A stretch of DNA of 32,155 nucleotides from positions 1 through 32,155 of the forward strand of contig JAJJLU010003772.1 of assembly GCA_023807065.1 (NCBI GenBank), read 5' to 3'. Every line of letters begins with the position of its first letter. The stretch's first letter is position 1. This document shows positions 17,130 through 26,859 of this stretch, in pieces. Under the pieces are notes generated by a model. That model was not told the origin of the DNA, ran no database searches, and saw only the letters and a program-made list of their open reading frames with translations. A program made the translations under genes and the position numbers. The stretch is from Isotricha intestinalis (lineage: Eukaryota; Ciliophora; Litostomatea; Vestibuliferida; Isotrichidae).

Positions 17130-18995
17130 ATGAATGATAAAAAAAAAGGAATAAGTAGAATATTACAAATAACAAAAAAACTAATTAAAACACAAAAAAA
17201 CTTTTTAGGTTATATGTTTAAAGATAATAATGATTTGATAAAAGAACAATTACCAATCTTATTACCAAATATAAGAAAATATCATAAAAAAGATTTAAAA
17301 AACTGTAGATTAACAAAAAGTACATCTTGTAATAATTTTTATTCTTTTCCGAAGACAATAGATTTTTTGAGATATGAAAAAAAAAAAAAAATTAAAATTA
17401 TAAAAAGACAAATTAACACAAAATCTTCTTACTCAAGTAAAACAATTAGTAAAATTTCAAATAATATTTTTGGAAGACATAGATTAGTAAATGATATATT
17501 ATTTGATACTTCTGAAAATAAAAATGAAAATGATTATGATGAAAGAAATATATTTTATTCTGATAAAGATTTTATAAAAAGAATCAATAATAATATTTCT
17601 TTCATCATTAAAAATATAAATAATTATAAAAATAATTTAATAAATGATCCTCCTTATTCTTTGACTAAATTATCTAAAATTTTTCATCAAGGAAGTGAAA
17701 GAGAAATTAATTTAAGTTTATCTTCTATTTATATTAAATTTAAAGCTCAAAAGGAACCTAAATATAAAAAGAAATTTTATTTACCTTTTTTTTTAGCACC
17801 ATTATTTTTTTATAATTCTGAAATTAATATTCCAAAAATTTTACTTACTCTTTTTAAATTTAATGAAGATTTTACAGAAGTTTTTTTTGAAAGAAATGAT
17901 GAATTATATAATTTTATTCCTAATAATGAAAATTATACAATATATGAAAAGAAATTTAATAAAATATATCATACTTATAAATTTATATGGATTACTAATG
18001 CAAAAATATTTGAAGTTGAAGTTAAAATGCCTTTAATTCAATTAATAGTTTCTAAAACAAAAACATTTATAAATAAATATATTGATGTAAAATTATTTTC
18101 TTTTTTATTTTCTCAAGATATGTTAAATTGGGATTTTTTTTTAACAAATTATCTTTTTTCTTTCAAATCTTTTCGTAAAATTATTGATTCAATTACTTCA
18201 AAAGTAAAAACTAAAAATCAAATCCTTTATATTAATAAAAAAATACAAATGAGTGAAAATAGAATTAGAGAAAATAATTTAAGTGATAAAAATGCTTTAT
18301 TTTTTTTCACAAATCATGAAAATAAAAATTATTTATTAACTCTTAATCCAATGTATTTAGAAGTTTTAGTAAATGAAAATTCAGAAAGAAATAAAATATT
18401 TAATTTTACAATAGGTGAATTTCTTTCAATAATAGAATCATCTAAATTCATAGAACCATTTGAATTGTTAAATAAATTTATAAAATATAATTCAATAACA
18501 GGAGAAATAAAATTTGATTATAAAAATTTTAATTCTGTAAAAGAAGAAAATTTAAAAACAATGTTAAAATATCAAAATAAAAATATTGATGATTCATTAT
18601 CTTCTAATTCAGATGAAGAAGAAAATAATAATAATATTAAAAAAGTATTTTTAACAAAAACTTCAATTACTCTTCAATCATTATATAATGGAGTATTAGT
18701 TGAAAAAGATAATAAATCACTGAATTATATTAAATATGATGCTAAAATTTCTTTATTAAAAACAATTAGTTTTAGTAAAAATTTAAATGAATGGGGTGAT
18801 AATTTAAAATTATTGTTAGAAAATTTAAAAAAGAATTTAAATTATAAATTATTCTTAAAAAAAAATGTTAGTTATAGAAATGGTTTAAGACAAAGTAGTT
18901 CAAAAAGAATTTCTATTACTCCAATTCATAATATAACTTTTAAAACAAGAACTTCTACTTCTCAAATTCCGAAAATAAAAAAAAAATTTAAATAA
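17130..18995 (+). CDS. Unknown 621-aa basic protein
   Basis: ATG start, TAA stop. The first about 120 residues are very basic (Lys runs, Ser-rich). Residues about 190-480 have a mixed aromatic/hydrophobic composition indicating one or more folded domains, with segments such as FHQGSEREINLSLSSIYIKF, LPFFLAPLFFY and YHTYKFIWITNAKIFEVEV. An acidic Ser/Asn stretch lies near 495-508. The last 100 residues are again basic with Ser/Thr. There is no clear membrane span: the LPFFLAPLFFY stretch is too short. I recognise no family. It is likely a conserved lineage protein, since the central part is low in the Asn runs seen in disordered neighbours. Confidence 0.6.
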   Translation: MNDKKKGISRILQITKKLIKTQKNFLGYMFKDNNDLIKEQLPILLPNIRKYHKKDLKNCRLTKSTSCNNFYSFPKTIDFLRYEKKKKIKIIKRQINTKSSYSSKTISKISNNIFGRHRLVNDILFDTSENKNENDYDERNIFYSDKDFIKRINNNISFIIKNINNYKNNLINDPPYSLTKLSKIFHQGSEREINLSLSSIYIKFKAQKEPKYKKKFYLPFFLAPLFFYNSEINIPKILLTLFKFNEDFTEVFFERNDELYNFIPNNENYTIYEKKFNKIYHTYKFIWITNAKIFEVEVKMPLIQLIVSKTKTFINKYIDVKLFSFLFSQDMLNWDFFLTNYLFSFKSFRKIIDSITSKVKTKNQILYINKKIQMSENRIRENNLSDKNALFFFTNHENKNYLLTLNPMYLEVLVNENSERNKIFNFTIGEFLSIIESSKFIEPFELLNKFIKYNSITGEIKFDYKNFNSVKEENLKTMLKYQNKNIDDSLSSNSDEEENNNNIKKVFLTKTSITLQSLYNGVLVEKDNKSLNYIKYDAKISLLKTISFSKNLNEWGDNLKLLLENLKKNLNYKLFLKKNVSYRNGLRQSSSKRISITPIHNITFKTRTSTSQIPKIKKKFK

Positions 18996-19596
18996 ATTAT
19001 GTAATATATAGTTGTTATTTTTTATCTTATTTTTTTTCCTTTTTATCTAAAATATTTAAAATATTTTTTTAATAATACAGATTAAAAATTAAATAACTAA
19101 TAATATAGATAAATGTATAATAATTATTATATTTTAATAAATAATATTAAAATTTATTTTCATTTTTTTTAAATTTAAATTAATGAATTATTTTTATCTA
19201 GACTCTTTGAAAAAAATAAGAAAAATAATTTCAATATTATTTAATATCAAAGGTGATTGAATGTAATAATTATATTGTAATTATTCAATTCAAATTATAC
19301 AATATTACTTCAAATTTTAGATAATTTTCTTGAAAAATAATAAAAAAATGATTAGACAATTATCCCCTCTCAATTTTTTTTGATATATCGATTTAAAATG
19401 ATTTAATTCCTTGATTTTATTATTTAGATAAGATTAGTAGGAATGATTGTAGAGAAATAATTATTTCAAATGATAATTATGAAGAAAATTATTGTGTAAA
19501 AAATAGATAACAATTGAAAGAAAAATTTTTTTTATTAATTAAATAATTTTCAATTTATAAACAAAAAAAAAAAGCCAAAAAAATAAAATAAGAAAT
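18996..19596. other. Intergenic region, 601 bp, between convergent genes
   Basis: The stretch separates two gene 3' ends. It is A+T-rich with stops in all frames. It contains one imperfect inverted repeat (19257-19293) and a short GC island around TATCCCCTCTC near 19370. No tRNA or coding exon is apparent. Confidence 0.55.
19257..19293. repeat. Imperfect inverted repeat (16-bp arms, 5-nt loop)
   Basis: The left arm is 19257-19272 and the right arm 19278-19293, with 14 of 16 positions complementary around a TATTG loop. It lies between two convergent genes and could fold as a hairpin. In DNA this A+T-rich such pairs arise by chance, so function is uncertain. Confidence 0.4.
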
Positions 19597-20289
19597 TTAA
19601 ATATTTTTCTTTTCATCATCTCCAACACAACAATTATTTTTTTTCATAAGTTCTTCCTTTTCTTTCTGACTCATATTACTCAATCTGAAAAAAATAGAAG
19701 GATGAGTATCTGAAATTTTAGGTAAATCAACTTTAACATTAATAATATTAAGTTTTTCAACAACATGTCCAATAATATAATCCATAACATCATTAACACC
19801 AATATTTTTTTTAACACTAGTTCTAAAGCATTTAAGGAATTTATTTTTATTAGAAAAAGAATTAAAGAAAGCATCATCATTAATAACATCATTAGAAACT
19901 AAATCAATTTTATTTTGAATTAAAACACAAGGTAAAGGACTACCATCTTTAAATTTAGATTTTTCATCAACTGCATTTTTCCATTTTAAAGTATCATCTA
20001 AAGTTTTTCTATTTGTTATATCACTAAATATTAAACATGCATGAGCATCTTTTGTTAATACTTTTGTTGTACCTATACTTCTATCTTGTCCTGCTATGTC
20101 CCATATTTGAACTTTATAATATTCATTGTTATATTTATATATTTTATAATTGAAATCTGTCATTACTGTTGCTTTATATTTTTCAGGAAATTCATTTTTT
20201 ACCCATAAATGACAAAATGAAGTTTTACCTGTATCACAATGACCTACTACTACTATTTTTAAGTCATCTTTTATTTTTTTATGAAGCAT
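19597..20289 (-). CDS. Rab32-like small GTPase
   Basis: 230 residues with all GTPase motifs: P-loop GHCDTGKTS (16-24), a switch I Thr near 41-44, G3 WDIAGQDR (63-70, with catalytic Gln68), G4 NKID (126-129) and G5-like RTSVK. The DIAGQ sequence, in place of the usual DTAGQ, points to the Rab32/Rab38 group, as does the LKWKNAVDEKSKFKDGSPLP stretch. These GTPases act in traffic to lysosome-related organelles, autophagy and mitochondria-ER contacts. The Cys pair expected for prenylation is at 220-221 but nine residues follow it (VGDDEKKNI), which is not a standard prenylation site. The start is the first ATG. Confidence 0.82.
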   Translation of the reverse strand: MLHKKIKDDLKIVVVGHCDTGKTSFCHLWVKNEFPEKYKATVMTDFNYKIYKYNNEYYKVQIWDIAGQDRSIGTTKVLTKDAHACLIFSDITNRKTLDDTLKWKNAVDEKSKFKDGSPLPCVLIQNKIDLVSNDVINDDAFFNSFSNKNKFLKCFRTSVKKNIGVNDVMDYIIGHVVEKLNIINVKVDLPKISDTHPSIFFRLSNMSQKEKEELMKKNNCCVGDDEKKNI

Positions 20290-20392
20290 TTTTTTTATTT
20301 TTTATTTTTTAATGTGTCTTTTTTGTATTATTTTTTTAATTGAAGGTATTATTTAAAATATATATTTTTTGGAAATTAATATAATAGATAAA
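20290..20392. promoter_or_regulatory. Compact divergent promoter region (103 bp)
   Basis: It lies between the starts of the Rab32-like gene (-) and the 242-aa gene (+). It is T-rich on the + strand near the Rab start; no motif is assignable. Confidence 0.35.
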
Positions 20393-21121
20393 ATGACCGA
20401 AGATAATAATATAAGTAAAAGAATGAGTTTACAATTAAAAAAAGAATATTCTATTCAATTAAATGAAGAAAATAATTTAAAGAATTTAATATTAAATGAA
20501 GAAACAGATACTCCAAAAAGATATAGAAGTTTGTCGTTAATAATAGAACTTCCAAAAAATTTTGTACCTCAATTAAAACCTCAAATAAGTAATGTATGTC
20601 CAAGTCCAATAAGATTAGGAAATGAAAATTTTAATTTAAGATTCGAAGAAGATATCCCAAAAAATACAATTTTACATGTTTTTAATATTCATAATATTGA
20701 AGAAGAAAATTCAGAATCTTATAATGAAGAATTAGCTTTTAGTGAATGTGATGATGAAAAATCAATTTCTGATGAAGAAGAAAATGAAGATGAAGTTGTT
20801 AATGAAATTAATCAAGATACTTTAAATAAAATGAGAAAAAGCTTTAAAGTTATTAGAAAAAGAGCAAATACTGTTACTAAATTAAATAATGATGATTATC
20901 ATATTAAAAATCAAATTAAAGATTTACAAATGCTACAAGAATATTCCGATTTAATCCCTAAAATTAATACTGAAAATAAAGTTAATAAAATTAATAATAT
21001 TTTAGATAAAAATAATAAATTTAGAAAAGAACATAGATTTATGACTATGGAAAACCCTTTTCATAAACATTCAATTTTAGGATTTCTTGAAAATAGAATT
21101 AATTCAATTTCTGAAAATTAA
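20393..21121 (+). CDS. Unknown 242-aa acidic/basic protein
   Basis: The open frame extends back to 20369 only through a TTG, so I use the first ATG at 20393. Residues about 62-90 contain a Pro-rich CPSPIRLGNENFNLRFEED block that looks like a short conserved motif. A strongly acidic stretch (101-140) and a basic block RKSFKVIRKRANTV with possible phosphorylation sites follow. The C-terminus has HRFMTMENPFHKHSILGFLE. No domain, signal peptide or membrane span is visible. It is probably an intrinsically disordered regulatory protein; the function is unknown. Confidence 0.55.
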   Translation: MTEDNNISKRMSLQLKKEYSIQLNEENNLKNLILNEETDTPKRYRSLSLIIELPKNFVPQLKPQISNVCPSPIRLGNENFNLRFEEDIPKNTILHVFNIHNIEEENSESYNEELAFSECDDEKSISDEEENEDEVVNEINQDTLNKMRKSFKVIRKRANTVTKLNNDDYHIKNQIKDLQMLQEYSDLIPKINTENKVNKINNILDKNNKFRKEHRFMTMENPFHKHSILGFLENRINSISEN

Positions 21122-21409
21122 TTATTTATTATGTATAATTTATTAATACATTTGTTAAATTTTGAAAATTGAAATATTAAAAAAAATATTAATTCAAATT
21201 ATTGATAATTATACATTTGCTTTTAATTTTAAATAAATTATATATTATATTAAAATTAGTCCAAATAAAGTTGTATTAATATCAGAAATATATAAATAAT
21301 AATTTATTTTTTTTTTAAATTTATTATTTTCATTCTATTAAAATCTTATTTATTTTTTATATAATTTTTTTTCATTTTTTAAATTTATTTTGTATTTGAT
21401 TTTTAAATT

Positions 21410-23062
21410 ATGCTTTTTAAAGATGATAAGGATAAATCAAAAAAAAACAATTTTATTCAGAAAGCAAATAAAATATCAAAAATCCTTCAACCAATGAAAA
21501 ATATAGTTCCTAAAAAATCAAAAACATCTCAAAAGAATTTAAAACCAAATAAAAATTTATTATCCTTTAATTTAATAATAAAAAAAAATTTAAAAAATTA
21601 CAATGTAACAAAATCACAATATGATTTAATAATGATAAATAATATTATTTGTTCAAACAAATATCATTCTCATTTAATAGTATGTTATAAAGAAAATAAT
21701 TTAAATGATTTTTTATTTGAATATTTAAGAAGATCTTATAATATAAAAGATTTTAAAACTCGTCTTCCAAAAATCTCAAATTATTATCACAATTATTTTT
21801 TATTTTTCTTAAAACCAACTTTTAGAGTTTCTTTTGCGAATAAAATAATAAAAGAAAATGGAGAAAGACAAGCAAAATATTTTTATTCTTGTCATTATGA
21901 AAACAATGATAAAAATAATGAAGAAAAAAAGATAAAAAAGTTAGACAAAAACTTAGAAAAAATTTTTAATGATGAAGTTAAAAAAGATATTGATAAATCA
22001 TTTAATGATGATAGCTTTAATAAACAACCAATTCCTGATATTTCTTTAAATTCATATAAATATTCAAATGAAAATTCAGTTAAGTCACTTTTAAATTGTT
22101 TTACAAATAATAATAATAATGAAAATAATAAAAATATTAAAAATATTGTTCCAGCAATTAAAAATTTTAATAAAATTATTAAGGTAGAAAAAAGAGATGT
22201 TAATCTTTATAAAACTCCAAATAAAAAAAAAAAATTAAAATCCCAATTTCAATTTAAAAAAGTGGATTTAACAAATAAAAAAAAAACTTCTCAAACTTAT
22301 AGACCAATTCCTCATGATAAAAGAATTTCTTCTAAAATATTATCTGATTTATCTATTAGTAATTCATATACTAAAAATACTAGTTTTAATAATAAATTTT
22401 CATTAAAAAAAATTATTAACAATAAAAAAGAAAGTAATTCTAATAATAAAGATAATTTGAGTAAAAATGTAGTTAAAAATCTCCCAAATTATAAATCAAG
22501 AAATTCAAATAAGAAAAAATTATCTTTAAATTTGAATTTTCATTCAATTTCACAAAATGAGAATAATTATAATACAATAATGACAAAGAATATTAAAAAA
22601 AAATTAAATTTAAATGAATTAATTGATATATTTCATACAAACACAGAAAGAAATAATAATAAAAATACTATTAATACTTCTCCAACACTAAATAATATAA
22701 ATATTAATATACACAATAATATTTGTATAAATACAAATAACAATGTTTGTAAAGGAAATAATAATAATGAAAAATCAAGAAATTTTATAAACAAAAGTAA
22801 TTCCAAATCAGTTATTACTTCAAAATCAAAAAAGAAAATTAAAAATTTAAAAAATGAGAATAATATGTTTAAAACTAATTATATACCTTATACAGAAAGA
22901 AAACCTAAAAATTATATTTCACCTATTTCAAATATTTCTCCAAGAGTTAATAAAATGAAAAATGAGGTGATATCAAAAAATTTAAATTCATCAAAACAAT
23001 CATTTATGAAAACTCCTATTATAAAAGTTCAAAAAGCAATTTTTAAAAAACTAAAAAAATAG
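21410..23062 (+). CDS. Unknown 550-aa basic protein with a conserved-looking N-terminal block
   Basis: ATG start, TAG stop. Residues about 70-165 are the only non-low-complexity part. They contain SQYDLIMINNIICSNKYHSH and FEYLRRSYNIKDFKTRLPKI, followed by YYHNYFLFFLKP. This F-L-R-R-Y...RLPKI..YY..Y..FF..P pattern recalls a block in unnamed ciliate proteins (from memory, unverified). The remaining 380 residues are Lys/Asn/Ser-rich and probably disordered. There is no membrane span. The function is unknown. Confidence 0.58.
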   Translation: MLFKDDKDKSKKNNFIQKANKISKILQPMKNIVPKKSKTSQKNLKPNKNLLSFNLIIKKNLKNYNVTKSQYDLIMINNIICSNKYHSHLIVCYKENNLNDFLFEYLRRSYNIKDFKTRLPKISNYYHNYFLFFLKPTFRVSFANKIIKENGERQAKYFYSCHYENNDKNNEEKKIKKLDKNLEKIFNDEVKKDIDKSFNDDSFNKQPIPDISLNSYKYSNENSVKSLLNCFTNNNNNENNKNIKNIVPAIKNFNKIIKVEKRDVNLYKTPNKKKKLKSQFQFKKVDLTNKKKTSQTYRPIPHDKRISSKILSDLSISNSYTKNTSFNNKFSLKKIINNKKESNSNNKDNLSKNVVKNLPNYKSRNSNKKKLSLNLNFHSISQNENNYNTIMTKNIKKKLNLNELIDIFHTNTERNNNKNTINTSPTLNNININIHNNICINTNNNVCKGNNNNEKSRNFINKSNSKSVITSKSKKKIKNLKNENNMFKTNYIPYTERKPKNYISPISNISPRVNKMKNEVISKNLNSSKQSFMKTPIIKVQKAIFKKLKK

Positions 23063-23373
23063 AAATATTTTATTTCAAATTATAATATTTCATTATAAAA
23101 AAATGATTGAATATAATTGTTAATTTATTTTTATGTTATTTTTTTATAAAATTTATCACAATTAAAAACTTATAAAATATTTTATTTTAAAATATCTATG
23201 CTTCTATTTAAGAAGAAAGAACTACATTAATTTGTTTATTATATAGAATATATATAAAATAAAATAAAATAAGTTATTACCGAATATGTCTAAAGATACA
23301 TAAAATAAATTCCATATATTAAATTAAACAATATGGAAATAATAGCTACTTAAAATTTAAAATAATCATAAAA
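23063..23373. other. Intergenic region, 311 bp, between convergent genes
   Basis: It lies between the 3' ends of the 550-aa gene and the CDPK gene. It is A+T-rich with no open frame or RNA gene seen. Confidence 0.55.
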
Positions 23374-24891
23374 TTAATCAGTTGGAATAACAGAATTATT
23401 AATCGTAGTACTTTGATATCTTTTTATTCTTTCTAATTCAGGATTTTCCAAAACAATATTTTTAAATTGTTCAAAATTAATTTTTTTCAAATTAAATTTT
23501 TTAAAATAACCAATTAAACCATTTTCATCTATAGGAACATTATTAGATTTTAAAGCTAAAATAATACTTTCAGAAGTAAGATATCCAACATCATTAACAT
23601 CAAAATATTTAAAAGCAGATAAAAGTTTATCTTCTTTAAATATTTTAAGAGAGGAAATAGTTCCAGCTAAAAATTCAGAATAATTGATTTTTCCATCACA
23701 ATGAAAATCAAGACTATTAAAAATAGCTTTTAACTCTTCCTCAGTCATTTTAATATTTAATTCTTCAAAAATTTTTGGAATTTCTTCATATTCAATTTCT
23801 CCAGAATTATCTTTATCGATAACATCAAATGCTTTTTTTAATTTTAATAATTCTTTATCATTAGATAACTTTGCTAAATAATAAAAAGTTTCTTTTTGTA
23901 ATAAATTTGTATATTGAAAATTTTTAAGTGAATTAATTATACTTTCATCAATAACTCTAAAATCATTTTTATTATTATCAAACAATTTAAACCAATTATG
24001 TTTTAAAGCAGTTTCAACATTAATTCTTTTTTTATAATTTTTAACTAAACATTTCTTAATTAAATCTTTTAATTCATCAGAACAATTGCAATTATTTAAG
24101 CTTTTACTATCATAAATTCCACTACTAATTTTTTTAAATACATTTTCTTTGTCTCTGGCTCTAAAAGGTTGTTTTCCAGTTACCATAACATATAATATAA
24201 TACCAATTGACCAAATATCACTTTCAAAAACAGCATTTCCTTTAATCATTTCTGGAGCCATATAAAAAGGAGTTCCAACTCTTCTTTTATCATTTTTACT
24301 ATTATTTTGTTTAGATAAACCAAAATCTATTAATTTTAAAGCATCAAAATCACCTGGTACTGAAAATAATATATTTTCTGGTTTAATATCTCTATGAACA
24401 ATTTGATTATGATGAAGAAAAGAAACTGCTTTTAATAAGCATGTTATTATTTGACATATTTCTTTTTCGGTAAATTTAAAATATTTTTTATTTGTTAATA
24501 CTTTAAATAAATTATCTCCTGGAATATATTCCATTACAATATGAATATAATGTTCTTCTTCATATGTTTCAAAATATTTTACTATATTTGGATGATCTAA
24601 TGAACGAAGAATATCTACTTCTCTTACGATTGATTCTAAATTATGTTTATTGAAATAATCCTTTTTTAAAGTTTTTATTGCATATTTGAAACATTTACAT
24701 TGACGATCTAAACATAATCTTACTTTTCCAAATGAACCACTTCCTAACATTTGAACATATTGATAACGCTTTTTATAATCTGCTTGTTTTGAATAACTTT
24801 CTAAGAGAATTGATGAACTTCTTTTACTACTTGATGATGTTTTTAAACTTTCTGCTTCAACTACTTGAGCTTTTCCACAGCAATTTCCCAT
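23374..24891 (-). CDS. Calcium-dependent protein kinase (CDPK) with N-terminal lipidation signal
   Basis: 505 residues. MGNCCGKAQ at the N-terminus gives a Gly2 myristoylation site and Cys4/Cys5 for palmitoylation, so the enzyme is probably at a membrane. The kinase domain (about 43-302) has LGSGSFGKV, catalytic Lys73 (AIK), HRDIKPEN (166-173), DFG (189-191), GTPFYMAPE and a HNWF end. A junction/autoinhibitory helix leads to four EF-hands. EF1 (loop 359-370, DKDNSGEIEYEE) is canonical. EF2 (395-406) has His at position 3. EF3 (431-442) lacks the acidic residues at 5 and 12. EF4 (near 467) is shortened. CDPKs occur in plants, apicomplexans and ciliates and convert calcium signals into Ser/Thr phosphorylation. 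The catalytic residues are intact. Confidence 0.93.
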   Translation of the reverse strand: MGNCCGKAQVVEAESLKTSSSSKRSSSILLESYSKQADYKKRYQYVQMLGSGSFGKVRLCLDRQCKCFKYAIKTLKKDYFNKHNLESIVREVDILRSLDHPNIVKYFETYEEEHYIHIVMEYIPGDNLFKVLTNKKYFKFTEKEICQIITCLLKAVSFLHHNQIVHRDIKPENILFSVPGDFDALKLIDFGLSKQNNSKNDKRRVGTPFYMAPEMIKGNAVFESDIWSIGIILYVMVTGKQPFRARDKENVFKKISSGIYDSKSLNNCNCSDELKDLIKKCLVKNYKKRINVETALKHNWFKLFDNNKNDFRVIDESIINSLKNFQYTNLLQKETFYYLAKLSNDKELLKLKKAFDVIDKDNSGEIEYEEIPKIFEELNIKMTEEELKAIFNSLDFHCDGKINYSEFLAGTISSLKIFKEDKLLSAFKYFDVNDVGYLTSESIILALKSNNVPIDENGLIGYFKKFNLKKINFEQFKNIVLENPELERIKRYQSTTINNSVIPTD

Positions 24892-25060
24892 TTTTTTTTA
24901 ATTAATTATTTTATTAAGATATTTTTTTAATTTATATTGATATTTTTTTCAGGCTTTTTTATGTATTTTTATAATGAAAATGATATTATTTGGTTTTTTA
25001 TTTTTTTTATATATTTGAAATTGTGTTTTATTTACATAATTAGTTAAATTTTAAAATTAT

Positions 25061-26797
25061 TTAATTAAGAGTATTATTGAATTGATTAATGAAGTATTTA
25101 TTATAAATGTTATATAATTTGTTTTCAATATCATCTTCATATACTTTAAGTTCTTTTGATAAATTTTCAGAATCCACTGTTGAAAAAATCATATTTGCAC
25201 TTTTAATTGAAAAATAGTTAAAATATTCTTCACATGAACTTAATTTATTTGAAATTAATGAACATAATAAATCAAAATTTTCAATATTTGAATTACTTGT
25301 ATAATATTCATTCTCAAAATCGTATAATTTTCCTAATTTTATTAATTCATCTAAGTTATTTTTTGGATTGATATTATTATTTGTATTTGTAGTTAACCAA
25401 GAATGATTAATTATATTATTAATATTAAAATTTTCTTTATTAAATAAAGTTAAACAATGAAGAAAATCAAAATAATTATTCGGAAATTGAATATTTTGAA
25501 ATAAATTTTCAAATATATTATTATTTTTAGTTATACAATGGAATAAGCAACAACAATTTTCATTATGATTATGGGAATTATTATTATTCATAATTATACA
25601 ATCCTTAACTGTACAATTTAATATTTTTAAATTACAATTTAATAGAGTCATCCCTAAATTAAAAAAATCTATAATTAATTGAAAATTTGGGTCTTCTTTG
25701 TTAAAATTCAATTTATCAAAAAATTCATTTAATACATTATCATCTTGAGATTTTATATCTAATTCACCTGGAAAAATTTTAATATTATATCTATAATCAA
25801 AACAAATATTATAAATATCAAAAATATTATAGTAAGGTTTATTTCTTATTTTTATTTTTTTATTATAAATTTGAATAATAGTAATAAGTTGTTTAGTCAT
25901 ATTTTTTAAAATATATTCAGAAATATTTCCCATTGATTTAAGTAAATTTCCTAAATTTCCATTTTTATTTTTTTCAACCATTATTCTATAATTTTGTTCT
26001 TCTTCATTATCAAAAATACATAAAATTTCAACTGATATATGTTCTATTTTTTTCCATGATATAATATATTCTTCAACTTTTTCAAAATCATTATAAGATA
26101 TAATAAAACAATAATATAATTTTAAATTTGGAACATGTAACATTAAAGTTTTATTTTTATTAATAGGAATAAATTCCTGAATTGAATTTAAGTAATTTTT
26201 CTTATGTGATAAATATGAAGTTTTATTCGCATAAATATCATTATTTGATTTATAAGAATTAATATTATTAATTGATTGTTTATTTTTTAATATAACAATA
26301 TTTTTACCAATCATGTTTTTATTTTGATTAATAGAAATATTATTCATTTTTATATCTCTTAAACTTTTTTCAAGTTTGGATATTTGAGTTTTTCCCATTT
26401 GATTTTGCATATTTTGTATCATTTGATAATAATATTGACTTGTTTTAGCAAATTTTTCTAAAGATTTATTTCTTAAATTATCATTTTTTTCATAAGGAAC
26501 TTCATTAATATTATTTATTTTAGTTATTTTTTTTCTAGACTCATACATATTAATAGGTTTTAATAATGGTCTTCCTCTAATTTTAAAAATAGGATTATCA
26601 TAAGTAGAATTATTCATATTATTTACAGGAATTAAATTATTACTTTTATAATTTTTGATTGGTTTTAAATTTGTCCTAGGAAGAATAGTAATATTTATAT
26701 TTTCATTATTTTTTATTTTTTGTTGAGGAATTTGAAAAACTGGAGGCAAAGAAGAAGTATTTAAATTAGTACTTAATATAGGAGAAATATCTGACAT
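25061..26797 (-). CDS. Degenerate protein-kinase-like protein (probable pseudokinase)
   Basis: 578 residues. The first 200 are Asn/Lys-rich and likely disordered. From about 215 the sequence follows the kinase plan at low similarity: NYRIMVEKNKNGNLGNLLKS (269-288, like the hinge and helix D), a YILKNMTKQLITIIQIYNKK helix E (295-314), IIDFFNLGMTLLN (375-387, like the D-x-W-S-L-G helix F) and FDFLHCLTLFNKE...IINHSWL (443-468, like the C-L-x...H-x-W-L end). I find no Gly-rich loop, no HRD and no DFG, so it should not be catalytic. A His/Cys-rich insert (about 408-422) is unusual. It may be a scaffold. It lies head-to-tail with the CDPK and CK2 beta genes on the same strand. Confidence 0.5.
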   Translation of the reverse strand: MSDISPILSTNLNTSSLPPVFQIPQQKIKNNENINITILPRTNLKPIKNYKSNNLIPVNNMNNSTYDNPIFKIRGRPLLKPINMYESRKKITKINNINEVPYEKNDNLRNKSLEKFAKTSQYYYQMIQNMQNQMGKTQISKLEKSLRDIKMNNISINQNKNMIGKNIVILKNKQSINNINSYKSNNDIYANKTSYLSHKKNYLNSIQEFIPINKNKTLMLHVPNLKLYYCFIISYNDFEKVEEYIISWKKIEHISVEILCIFDNEEEQNYRIMVEKNKNGNLGNLLKSMGNISEYILKNMTKQLITIIQIYNKKIKIRNKPYYNIFDIYNICFDYRYNIKIFPGELDIKSQDDNVLNEFFDKLNFNKEDPNFQLIIDFFNLGMTLLNCNLKILNCTVKDCIIMNNNNSHNHNENCCCLFHCITKNNNIFENLFQNIQFPNNYFDFLHCLTLFNKENFNINNIINHSWLTTNTNNNINPKNNLDELIKLGKLYDFENEYYTSNSNIENFDLLCSLISNKLSSCEEYFNYFSIKSANMIFSTVDSENLSKELKVYEDDIENKLYNIYNKYFINQFNNTLN

Positions 26798-26859
26798 TTA
26801 ATTTTTTATTTTATAATAAAAAAAATATTAAATAAATTTTAAAAAACCTAAAAAAAACA

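Noticed and set aside
20369..20392. An upstream start for the 242-aa protein
   Set aside because: The codon at 20369 is TTG; the first ATG is 20393, and non-ATG starts are unlikely in a eukaryote.
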